From Stutzerimonas stutzeri (GTDB lineage: Bacteria; Pseudomonadota; Gammaproteobacteria; Pseudomonadales; Pseudomonadaceae), in NCBI GenBank assembly GCA_002339675.1, contig DDKB01000024.1, positions 1-50,351 of the forward strand: a DNA stretch of 50,351 nucleotides, written 5' to 3'. Numbering within the stretch: the stretch's first letter is position 1; every line of letters starts with the position of its first letter. The translations under genes and the position numbers were made by a program. Under the pieces are notes generated by a model. That model was not told the DNA's origin, did not search any database, and worked only from the letters and a program-made list of their open reading frames with translations. Shown one piece after another: positions 41,150 through 50,351 of this stretch.

Positions 41150-41413
41150 TCATTCGGCGCCAGTGCCGGTCGGCAACTCGGCAAGCGCGTCTGGGCTGCT
41201 CTTGAACGCTTTGGCGAACAGGTCGCGATGCCTTGCCATGTAGATGCCGATGTCTTCGGCCTGCTGCTCGCTGAGGGTGGGCGCCGCATGGCGCAAGGCC
41301 GAGGCGAGGGCCTCGGCAAGCTCCAGCATCTTGTCGTGACGGTCGGCTTCGGCTTTATCCATGAACAGGCGCTCCAGGTCCCGGCTGCTGCGGTATACCA
41401 CTTCGACGGCCAT
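41150..41413 (-). CDS. yebG: SOS-induced protein YebG
   Basis: 87 aa. MAVEVVYRSSRDLERLFMDK at the start and AEADRHDKMLELAEAL are the YebG family signature. DNA-damage-inducible protein of unknown biochemical role. Ribosome site GAGGTGG just upstream, and a LexA box at 41443-41462. Confidence 0.92.
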   Translation of the reverse strand: MAVEVVYRSSRDLERLFMDKAEADRHDKMLELAEALASALRHAAPTLSEQQAEDIGIYMARHRDLFAKAFKSSPDALAELPTGTGAE

Positions 41414-41442
41414 CTACCACCTCGGCTCAATGTGAATGAGAG

Positions 41443-41462
41443 TACTGGTTGGTTGTACAGTA
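41443..41462. promoter_or_regulatory. LexA box upstream of yebG
   Basis: TACTGGTTGGTTGTACAGTA fits CTG-N10-CAG exactly, with flanking TA on both sides as in strong LexA sites. 30 bp upstream of the yebG start. Confidence 0.9.
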
Positions 41463-41511
41463 TAAGCGGCGAGGCTGGAGATTAACAGCTTCGTATTCGC
41501 CTGATGCCAGG

Positions 41512-41976
41512 CTAGTCCGCGAACCGCCCTTCGAGTCGCTCGACGCCGAACTGCAGCGTGCTGCTGCGATAGCCTGGCCGGAGCGGTGGCAGTGGCGCGC
41601 AGGCCTCCCAGCGCTGGCCCGGCTGGAGGTTGCCCGGTCCACGGTAGCGGGGTGCGTTGTAGTTGGAGCTGACCAGGTTCAGGCTCGAGCCTGGCGCATA
41701 GGCGGCGACTTCCCAATGCAGGCTCTGCAACGGTGTGTCGGCATGGTTCTCGAGGACGATGCGTAACGGCTGGCCGGCAGGGCAATGGTCGGGAGCGTAC
41801 TCCATGCGCAGCGACAGCTCGGTCAGCCGATGCGCTTCGCGCTGCTCTTGCCAGGCCACCCATGCCGCGACCAGCCCGAGGCCGAGCAGGGCGCCAAGCG
41901 AAATGGGTGCGGCACGCCGGGGATAGCGGACCAGCAGCACGATCCAGGTCAGTATCAGCAGCGCGCCGATCAGCAT
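41512..41976 (-). CDS. Small membrane-anchored hypothetical protein
   Basis: 154 aa from the ATG at 41976, or 167 aa from a GTG at 42015. Two N-terminal membrane helices (MLIGALLILTWIVLLV and ISLGALLGLGLVAAWVAW) and then a soluble beta-rich domain (LSLRMEYAPDHC, LRIVLENHADTPLQSLHWEVAAY), likely periplasmic. I recognise it as a conserved pseudomonad hypothetical but know no function. Downstream of dciA on the same strand, 76 bp after it. Confidence 0.7.
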   Translation of the reverse strand: MLIGALLILTWIVLLVRYPRRAAPISLGALLGLGLVAAWVAWQEQREAHRLTELSLRMEYAPDHCPAGQPLRIVLENHADTPLQSLHWEVAAYAPGSSLNLVSSNYNAPRYRGPGNLQPGQRWEACAPLPPLRPGYRSSTLQFGVERLEGRFAD

Positions 41977-42052
41977 GCGGGGCGGCCTGTCTCGGAGCGG
42001 CGCGAGGCCTGGCACGCCTTCGCGGCGCGTCCTGGCGCGCAGAGCAGCCGGT

Positions 42053-42514
42053 TCATTCCTTGGCGTCCGGCCTGGCGTGACTGGCGAGGCGTTCCAGTGC
42101 GGCTTTCAGCTTCGGGTCAGCGATGCCGCGCGCGATTTCCTGGATATTGTCCGCGGCGCGCAGCGACAGCGCTGGCGCAGGGCCCGGGCGGTGCCGCGGT
42201 GCCTCCGGCGGTTGCACCTTGAACTGGATCCGCACCAGCTCCCGGAAGGCTTCCAGCGCCTGCAACTGGCGCTGCAGCCGGCGCTGCTGATAGCGCAGGC
42301 GGGTCGCCCAATGACCGTCGGTGACGATCAGCAGCAGCGTGCCGTCCCGCCAGGAGGCCACACGGCAGAACTCTCGCGCCGCCGGCTGCAGCTGGCTGTC
42401 GACCAATCGTTGCAAGGCGTCCAGGCGGCGCGCCTCACCGAACAGGGCTCGGAGCGGTTTGGCTTCGCGCAACAGCGAGGCGGGTGCCTTGGCAGGCAGT
42501 GGGCGCAGCGACAT
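42053..42514 (-). CDS. dciA: DciA-family (DUF721) helicase-loading protein
   Basis: 153 aa. DUF721 region: QRLVDSQLQPAAREFCRVASWRDGTLLLIVTDGHWATRLRY (quoted in parts: LDALQRLVD, LLLIVTDGHWATRLRYQQRRL), the fold that loads DnaB replicative helicase in bacteria without DnaC. Basic mid-part and a loose C-terminal tail. Divergent from secA, the usual arrangement in Pseudomonas. Confidence 0.85.
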   Translation of the reverse strand: MSLRPLPAKAPASLLREAKPLRALFGEARRLDALQRLVDSQLQPAAREFCRVASWRDGTLLLIVTDGHWATRLRYQQRRLQRQLQALEAFRELVRIQFKVQPPEAPRHRPGPAPALSLRAADNIQEIARGIADPKLKAALERLASHARPDAKE

Positions 42515-42815
42515 GTCGATGGCTCGCAGGAATCAAGTCGCTGATCTTAGCAGAAGGCGGCGTAGCACCCGACTGCGAGGTTTGGCCAAACTGCGCGCAG
42601 GCCGTCTGATACCGCGCCGTTTCGCCGACGTTACCGACTGCGAAGTGGCGTGCCGGCGAACTTGAATGCCCCCAAGCACCGCCGTGCGCCACCGTTTAGG
42701 GCTGCGCAGCAGGCACCTTTCCTCTCAGGCGTTTCCGAGTAGAATGCCCCCTTTGCACGTCCCGTGGTGGCCCTGCGGCCGTGCCTCCATCCCCAGCATG
42801 GAAGTCTTTGTCGAT
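42515..42815. promoter_or_regulatory. Divergent dciA/secA promoter region
   Basis: 301 bp without a gene. TAGAAT at 42740-42745 is a good -10 candidate for secA, but no clear -35 stands 17 bp before it. No secM-like gene is visible upstream of secA. Confidence 0.45.
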
Positions 42816-45563
<2,748 letters not shown>

Positions 45564-45675
45564 CCGGAACCGCCCGTTTTCGACCCGCGCCGCGACCGGC
45601 CCAGCCGCTCGCGGCGTTTTTCTCCCTGCTGTCTGGTGGCTTTCGGCCATCCCATCCGTTTGAAGGAGCGCATCC

Positions 45676-46893
45676 ATGGCTGTCGGTCTTGGTCCCCTAC
45701 CTGTACTGCATCCGGTTCCCGGTTTCGAACTGGGCATCGCATCGGCCGGCATCAAGCGGCCTGGGCGCAAGGACGTCGTAGTGATGCGCTGCGCCGAGGG
45801 CTCCACGGTCGCGGGGGTCTTCACCCTCAACGCGTTTTGTGCCGCACCGGTGATTCTGGCCAAGCAGCGGGCCCAGGGCACGGTGCGCTACCTACTGACC
45901 AATACCGGCAATGCCAACGCTGGTACGGGCGAGCCGGGCATGCAGGCGGCTGCACGCAGCTGCGCCAGTCTCGCGAAGCTGGTCGGCTGTGACGAAAACG
46001 CCGTGCTGCCGTTCTCGACCGGTGTCATCGGCGAGTTGCTGCCGGTCGAGAAGATCGAGGCGGCGCTGCCTGCCGCGGTGGCGGACCTGGGCGAAAACCA
46101 CTGGGCCGAAGCGGCCACCGGCATCATGACCACCGACACCCTGCCCAAGGGCGCGAGTCGCCAGTTCCAGCATGATGGCGTGACGGTGACGGTGACCGGC
46201 ATTTCCAAGGGCGCCGGGATGATCCGCCCGAACATGGCGACCATGCTCGGCTACATCGCCACCGACGCCAAGGTCGCCCAGCCGGTGCTGCAGGATCTGC
46301 TGCGCGATGCGGCGAACAAGTCGTTCAACCGTATCACCATCGACGGCGACACCTCGACCAACGACTGCTGCATGCTGATCGCGACCGGCAAGGCGGCGCT
46401 TGGCGAAATCACTGCAGCCAGCGGTGAGTTGTTCGAGAAGCTCAAGCAGGCGGTGTTCGAGGTCAGCATGGAAGTCGCGCAGTCCATCGTGCGCGACGGC
46501 GAAGGGGCGACCAAGTTCGTCACGGTCGTCGTCAATGGCGGCAAGAACCATCAGGAGTGTCTCGATGTCGGCTATTCCGTCGCGCATTCGCCACTGATCA
46601 AGACGGCACTGTTCGCTTCCGACCCCAACTGGGGGCGCATTCTCGCAGCAGTCGGCCGCGCCGGCGTGCCGGAGCTGGATGTCAGCCTTATCGATGTATT
46701 CCTCGGCGAGGTGTGCATCGCCAGCCGCGGCGGTCGTTCGGCCAGCTACACCGAGGAGCAGGGCGCCGCGGTGATGGCCGAGGAGGAAATCCAGATTCGG
46801 ATCGAGCTCGGCCGCGGCGATTGCAGCGAGACCATCTGGACCACCGACCTGTCCCACGAGTATGTCCGGATCAATGCCGAATACCGCACCTGA
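45676..46893 (+). CDS. argJ: Bifunctional ornithine acetyltransferase / N-acetylglutamate synthase
   Basis: 405 aa. Recycles the acetyl group in arginine synthesis. Self-cleaving precursor: the junction is in GMIRPNMATMLGYIATD, where cleavage before Thr gives the nucleophile of the beta subunit. N-terminal FELGIASAGIK and TNTGNANAGTGE, C-terminal FASDPNWGRILAAVGRAG are also typical. 112 bp after secA; followed by the Nudix gene. Confidence 0.96.
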   Translation: MAVGLGPLPVLHPVPGFELGIASAGIKRPGRKDVVVMRCAEGSTVAGVFTLNAFCAAPVILAKQRAQGTVRYLLTNTGNANAGTGEPGMQAAARSCASLAKLVGCDENAVLPFSTGVIGELLPVEKIEAALPAAVADLGENHWAEAATGIMTTDTLPKGASRQFQHDGVTVTVTGISKGAGMIRPNMATMLGYIATDAKVAQPVLQDLLRDAANKSFNRITIDGDTSTNDCCMLIATGKAALGEITAASGELFEKLKQAVFEVSMEVAQSIVRDGEGATKFVTVVVNGGKNHQECLDVGYSVAHSPLIKTALFASDPNWGRILAAVGRAGVPELDVSLIDVFLGEVCIASRGGRSASYTEEQGAAVMAEEEIQIRIELGRGDCSETIWTTDLSHEYVRINAEYRT

Positions 46894-46926
46894 GTGTCTG
46901 TTGCGACTCCGCACTCGGCCGTTGCC

Positions 46927-47877
46927 ATGAAGCGGGTCCATGTTGCGGCCGCCGTGATTCGGGGCGCTGACGGGCGAGTTCTGATCGCCAAACGCCCGTT
47001 GGATAAGCACCAGGGTGGGCTATGGGAGTTTCCCGGGGGCAAGGTTGAGCCGGGGGAGACAGTGGAGGTCGCACTCGCCCGTGAGCTGCTCGAAGAGCTT
47101 GGCATCGTCGTGATGCATGCACGACCGCTGATCCAGGTGCGCCACGACTACCCCGACAAGCATGTCCTGCTGGACGTCTGGGAGGTATCGGCGTTCTCCG
47201 GCGAGCCCCACGGCGCCGAAGGCCAGCCGCTGGCCTGGGTTGCATCGGAACAGTTGCCGGACCATGCCTTTCCGGCGGCGAACCGGCCGATCATCGCCGC
47301 TGCGCGCTTGCCGGATCGCTATCTGATCACGCCCGACGGCGTCTCCCCACAGCAACTGCTGGGCGGTTTGGCATGTGCGCTGGACGCCGGTATCCGCCTG
47401 GTCCAGCTGCGCGCACCGTCGCTGTCCGTGGCCGACTACTGGCGGCTGGCGGCCGACGCCCTGGCGCTGTGCGCCGGGCGGGCACAGCTCATGCTCAAGG
47501 GCCCGCTGGATAATGCCGCCGAGTTTCCAGCCGCCGGCTGGCATCTGACGGCCGAGCAACTGCGGCGGTATGCCGGGCGGGGCCGGTCGATTCCGCCTGG
47601 GCAATGGCTGGCGGCGTCCTGTCACGATGCCGAAGAGCTGGCCATGGCAACGGAGTTGGGAGTAGATTTCGTCACGTTGTCACCGGTGCTGCCGACCCCG
47701 ACGCACCCCGAAGCATCGCCGCTGGGGTGGTCGCGGGTAGCGGAACTGCTGCAGGGCTTCAACCAGCCTGTTTTCGTGCTCGGCGGGATGACTACGGCGC
47801 ATCTGCCCGCGGTACACCAGGCGGGTGCTCAGGGCGTGGCGGCGATAAGGGCGCTATGGCCCGCTGAACCTGCATGA
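46927..47877 (+). CDS. mutT: Nudix hydrolase (MutT) fused to a ThiE-like domain
   Basis: 316 aa from the ATG at 46927 (a GTG at 46894 is in frame). Residues 1-130 are a MutT-type 8-oxo-dGTP diphosphatase with intact Nudix box (GGKVEPGETVEVALARELLE, ending EELGI). Residues about 138-316 resemble thiamine-phosphate synthase (RLVQLRAPSLSV, VDFVTLSPVLPTPTHPEA, FVLGGMTTAHL). The fusion is regular in Pseudomonas (PA4400 type). Lysine and phosphate-site residues of true ThiE look partly lost, so thiamine synthesis activity is doubtful. Confidence 0.9.
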   Translation: MKRVHVAAAVIRGADGRVLIAKRPLDKHQGGLWEFPGGKVEPGETVEVALARELLEELGIVVMHARPLIQVRHDYPDKHVLLDVWEVSAFSGEPHGAEGQPLAWVASEQLPDHAFPAANRPIIAAARLPDRYLITPDGVSPQQLLGGLACALDAGIRLVQLRAPSLSVADYWRLAADALALCAGRAQLMLKGPLDNAAEFPAAGWHLTAEQLRRYAGRGRSIPPGQWLAASCHDAEELAMATELGVDFVTLSPVLPTPTHPEASPLGWSRVAELLQGFNQPVFVLGGMTTAHLPAVHQAGAQGVAAIRALWPAEPA

Positions 47878-47923
47878 CGATTGCCGGTCGATGGCAGAAG
47901 ATCGCTCGTCATTTTCAACTGCG

Positions 47924-47960
47924 ATAGAGGAAACTAATTTCCCCTATTCCCTTAATCAAT
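47924..47960. promoter_or_regulatory. Possible OxyR site upstream of ahpC
   Basis: Four tetrads with 7-base spacing, ATAG, TAAT, ATTC, CAAT, match 11 of 16 bases of the OxyR consensus ATAG-N7-CTAT-N7-ATAG-N7-CTAT. It ends 68 bp before the ahpC start. OxyR control of ahpC is established in P. aeruginosa; this exact site is a guess by eye. Confidence 0.35.
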
Positions 47961-48028
47961 TAACCGTATGCGGCGAGCTGCGTTATCGTAGGTCCCGTCA
48001 AATTTCTGAACCCTGAAGGAGTTAGCAG

Positions 48029-48592
48029 ATGTCTCTGATCAACACCCAAGTCCAGCCGTTCAAGGTCAACGCCTTCCACAACGGCAAGTTCATCGAAGTC
48101 ACCGACGAATCCCTGAAGGGCAAGTGGTCGGTACTGATCTTCATGCCGGCAGCCTTCACCTTCAACTGCCCGACCGAGATCGAAGACGCGGCCAACAACT
48201 ACGCCGAGTTCCAGAAGGCTGGCGCCGAAGTCTACATCGTCACCACCGACACCCACTTCTCGCACAAGGTCTGGCACGAGACCTCGCCGGCTGTTGGCAA
48301 GGCCCAGTTCCCGCTGATCGGTGACCCGACTCACCAGCTGACCAACGCCTTTGGCGTACACATCGCCGAAGAAGGCCTGGCGCTGCGTGGCACCTTCATC
48401 ATCAACCCGGAAGGCCAGATCAAGACCCTGGAGATTCACTCCAACGAAATCGCGCGTGACGTCGGCGAGACCCTGCGCAAGCTGAAAGCTGCTCAGTACA
48501 CCGCCGCGCATCCGGGCGAAGTCTGCCCGGCGAAGTGGAAGGAAGGCGAGAAGACCCTGGCCCCGTCGCTGGACCTGGTCGGCAAGATCTAA
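48029..48592 (+). CDS. ahpC: Alkyl hydroperoxide reductase subunit C (2-Cys peroxiredoxin)
   Basis: 187 aa. Reduces H2O2 and organic peroxides. Peroxidatic Cys in FTFNCPTEIED (about 47), resolving Cys in GEVCPAKW (about 166). AAGGAG ribosome site upstream. Followed by a hairpin terminator and ahpF, which reduces it. Confidence 0.97.
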   Translation: MSLINTQVQPFKVNAFHNGKFIEVTDESLKGKWSVLIFMPAAFTFNCPTEIEDAANNYAEFQKAGAEVYIVTTDTHFSHKVWHETSPAVGKAQFPLIGDPTHQLTNAFGVHIAEEGLALRGTFIINPEGQIKTLEIHSNEIARDVGETLRKLKAAQYTAAHPGEVCPAKWKEGEKTLAPSLDLVGKI

Positions 48593-48666
48593 ATTGGTGA
48601 TGAGCGCTGCGCTTAGGCGCAGTGCCTCAATGCCGTTCTCGGGCAGATTGTTGTGCCGAGACAGTG

Positions 48667-48700
48667 AACGCCTGGGCGTGAACCGCCCGGGCGTTTTATT
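48667..48700 (+). terminator. Terminator between ahpC and ahpF
   Basis: AACGCCTGGGCG, TGAAC loop, CGCCCGGGCGTT, then TTATT; one wobble pair in a 12-bp stem. It probably lowers ahpF relative to ahpC. Confidence 0.75.
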
Positions 48701-48732
48701 AACCGAATTCTGTAAAAAGGGGATCGCTGCTC

Positions 48733-50298
48733 ATGTTGGACTCCAATCTCAAAACGCAACTGAAAACCTACCTGGAAAAGGTCACCCAGCCGTTCGAGAT
48801 CGTCGCGTCCCTCGGTGACGGCGAAAAATCCCAGGAAATGCTCGAGCTGCTGGAAGAAATCACCAGCCTGAGCGACAAGATCTCCCTGCGCACCGACGGC
48901 GATGACGTGCGCAAGCCATCGTTCGCGCTCAACCGCATCGGTGGTGACATCAGCCTGCGCTTCGCCGGCATTCCGATGGGCCATGAATTCACCTCCCTGG
49001 TCCTGGCGCTGCTGCAGGTTGGCGGGCACCCGTCGAAGACCGCACCGGAGATCATCGAGCAGATCAAGAGTATCGACGGCGACTATCACTTCGAAACCTA
49101 CTTCTCGCTGTCCTGCCAGAACTGCCCGGACGTGGTCCAGGCGCTGAACCTGATGGCCGTACTCAACCCGAACATCCACCACGTCGCCATCGACGGTGCG
49201 CTGTTCCAGGAAGAGGTCACGGTGCGCCAGGTCATGTCGGTGCCGAGCATCTACCTCAACGGCGAACTGTTCGGTCAGGGCCGCATGGGTGAAGAAGAGA
49301 TTCTCGCCAAACTCGACACCGGCGCTTCAGCGCGTGATGCCGAGAAGCTCAGCGCCAAGGCGCCGTTCGATGTGCTGGTGGTGGGCGGTGGCCCGGCTGG
49401 CGCCGCGGCGGCGATCTATGCCGCGCGCAAGGGCATCCGCACCGGCGTCGCCGCCGAGCGCTTCGGCGGCCAGGTGCTGGATACCATGGCCATCGAAAAC
49501 TTCATCTCGGTCAGCGAAACCGAAGGCCCGAAGCTGGCCCGCGCGCTGGAGAACCACGTGCGTGAGTATGACGTCGACATCATGAACCTGCAGCGCGCCG
49601 CGCAGCTGCTCCCCGCCGAGAAGGCCGGTGGCCTGCACGAGATCAAGCTGGAAAATGGCGGCTCGCTGAAGGCCAGGACCCTGATCCTGGCGACCGGCGC
49701 CCGCTGGCGTGAAATGAACGTGCCCGGCGAGCAGGAATACCGCGGCCGCGGCGTCGCCTACTGCCCGCACTGCGACGGCCCCCTGTTCAAGGGCAAGCGC
49801 GTGGCGGTGATCGGCGGCGGCAATTCGGGCGTGGAAGCGGCCATCGACCTGGCGGGGATCGTCGCGCAGGTCACCCTGCTCGAGTTCGACAGCCAGCTGC
49901 GCGCCGACGCCGTGCTGCAAAAGAAGCTCTTCAGCCTGCCCAACGTCACGGTGATCACCAGCGCGCTGACCAGGGAAGTCACCGGTGACGGCCAGAAGGT
50001 CACCGGCCTGACCTACAAGGACCGCAACTCCAGCGAGTTCCACAGCCTCGAGCTCGAAGGCATCTTCGTGCAGATCGGCCTGCTGCCGAACTCCGACTGG
50101 CTCAAGGGCACCGTGGAGCTGACCTCGCGCGGCGAGATCATCGTCGATGCGCGGGGCGAGACCTCGCTGCCGGGCATCTTCGCCGCCGGCGACGTGACGA
50201 CCGTGCCGTACAAGCAGATCGTCATTGCCGTCGGTGAAGGCGCCAAGGCCTCGTTGAGCGCCTTCGACCACCTGATCCGTAGCTCTGTCGACAGCTGA
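48733..50298 (+). CDS. ahpF: Alkyl hydroperoxide reductase subunit F
   Basis: 521 aa flavoprotein disulfide reductase regenerating AhpC with NADH. N-terminal twin thioredoxin-like domain with active disulfide in LSCQNCPDVV (about 129-132), FAD domain DVLVVGGGPAGAAAAIYAARKG, thioredoxin-reductase-like redox pair CPHCDGP (about 344-347), NADH site VAVIGGGNSGVEAAIDLAG, closing FAD motif GIFAAGDVTTVPYKQI. Complete. Confidence 0.97.
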   Translation: MLDSNLKTQLKTYLEKVTQPFEIVASLGDGEKSQEMLELLEEITSLSDKISLRTDGDDVRKPSFALNRIGGDISLRFAGIPMGHEFTSLVLALLQVGGHPSKTAPEIIEQIKSIDGDYHFETYFSLSCQNCPDVVQALNLMAVLNPNIHHVAIDGALFQEEVTVRQVMSVPSIYLNGELFGQGRMGEEEILAKLDTGASARDAEKLSAKAPFDVLVVGGGPAGAAAAIYAARKGIRTGVAAERFGGQVLDTMAIENFISVSETEGPKLARALENHVREYDVDIMNLQRAAQLLPAEKAGGLHEIKLENGGSLKARTLILATGARWREMNVPGEQEYRGRGVAYCPHCDGPLFKGKRVAVIGGGNSGVEAAIDLAGIVAQVTLLEFDSQLRADAVLQKKLFSLPNVTVITSALTREVTGDGQKVTGLTYKDRNSSEFHSLELEGIFVQIGLLPNSDWLKGTVELTSRGEIIVDARGETSLPGIFAAGDVTTVPYKQIVIAVGEGAKASLSAFDHLIRSSVDS

Positions 50299-50313
50299 GG
50301 CGTTGCGGTCAAG

Positions 50314-50351
50314 AAAAAGGGGGAGCAGACACCGGTCTGCTCCCCCTTTTT
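50314..50351 (+). terminator. Terminator after ahpF
   Basis: GGGGGAGCAGAC, ACCG loop, GTCTGCTCCCCC, then TTTTT; perfect 12-bp stem, with AAAAA before it so it can also work on the other strand. Confidence 0.93.

Overview
The window comes from a Pseudomonas-type gammaproteobacterium, most likely of the P. stutzeri (Stutzerimonas) group. From about 18.2 kb to the right end it is ordinary chromosome. The order ychF-pth-rplY-prs-tRNA-Gln-ispE-lolB-TPR lipoprotein / hemA-prfA-prmC-moeB-murI-pagL, the upp-uraA/hpt pair, and secA-argJ-mutT/thiE match blocks I remember from P. aeruginosa. The genus and species are inferred from gene order and protein resemblance; no rRNA gene is present.

Positions 1 to about 18.15 kb are accessory DNA ending in a P4-type tyrosine integrase (16781-18049, minus) that lies directly against the ychF terminator. 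The cargo is a catabolic cluster that I read as a methylxanthine (purine alkaloid) N-demethylation system related to the ndm genes of caffeine-degrading Pseudomonas putida. One minus-strand run encodes an NdmB-like Rieske oxygenase, a TIM-barrel protein of unknown role, an NdmC-like oxygenase with no Rieske domain, an NdmD-like reductase with an extra N-terminal Rieske domain, an NdmE-like glutathione-S-transferase homologue and a 2-oxoglutarate/Fe(II) oxygenase. Around it are an NCS2 nucleobase permease, a Tsx-like outer-membrane channel, a GntR/FCD regulator, a LysR regulator, a second 2OG/Fe(II) oxygenase, a BMP-type periplasmic binding protein and a frameshifted chemoreceptor. No NdmA (N1-demethylase) is in the window, so the expected substrates are 3- and 7-methylated xanthines (for example theobromine or 7-methylxanthine) rather than caffeine, unless ndmA lies to the left. 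A perfect 12-bp palindrome, CTGGTATACCAG, occurs in front of both the permease and the demethylase operon and is probably the operator that joins them in one regulon.

Between cargo and integrase lie scars: a 3' remnant of an acyl-CoA synthetase gene cut sharply at 16105, a small hypothetical gene, and about 400 bp with no convincing gene. Three GTACCCGGT repeats follow the integrase start and look like integrase or excisionase arm sites. No tRNA is found at this junction.

The chromosomal part holds translation and cell-envelope housekeeping (18.2-31.2 kb), pyrimidine and purine salvage (31.3-34.0 kb), a DUF1302/DUF1329 pair with a large MalT-like LuxR regulator (34.5-40.6 kb), small stress genes including a LexA-boxed yebG (40.7-42.5 kb), secA, argJ and a Nudix/ThiE fusion (42.8-47.9 kb), and the peroxide-defence pair ahpC-ahpF (48.0-50.3 kb).
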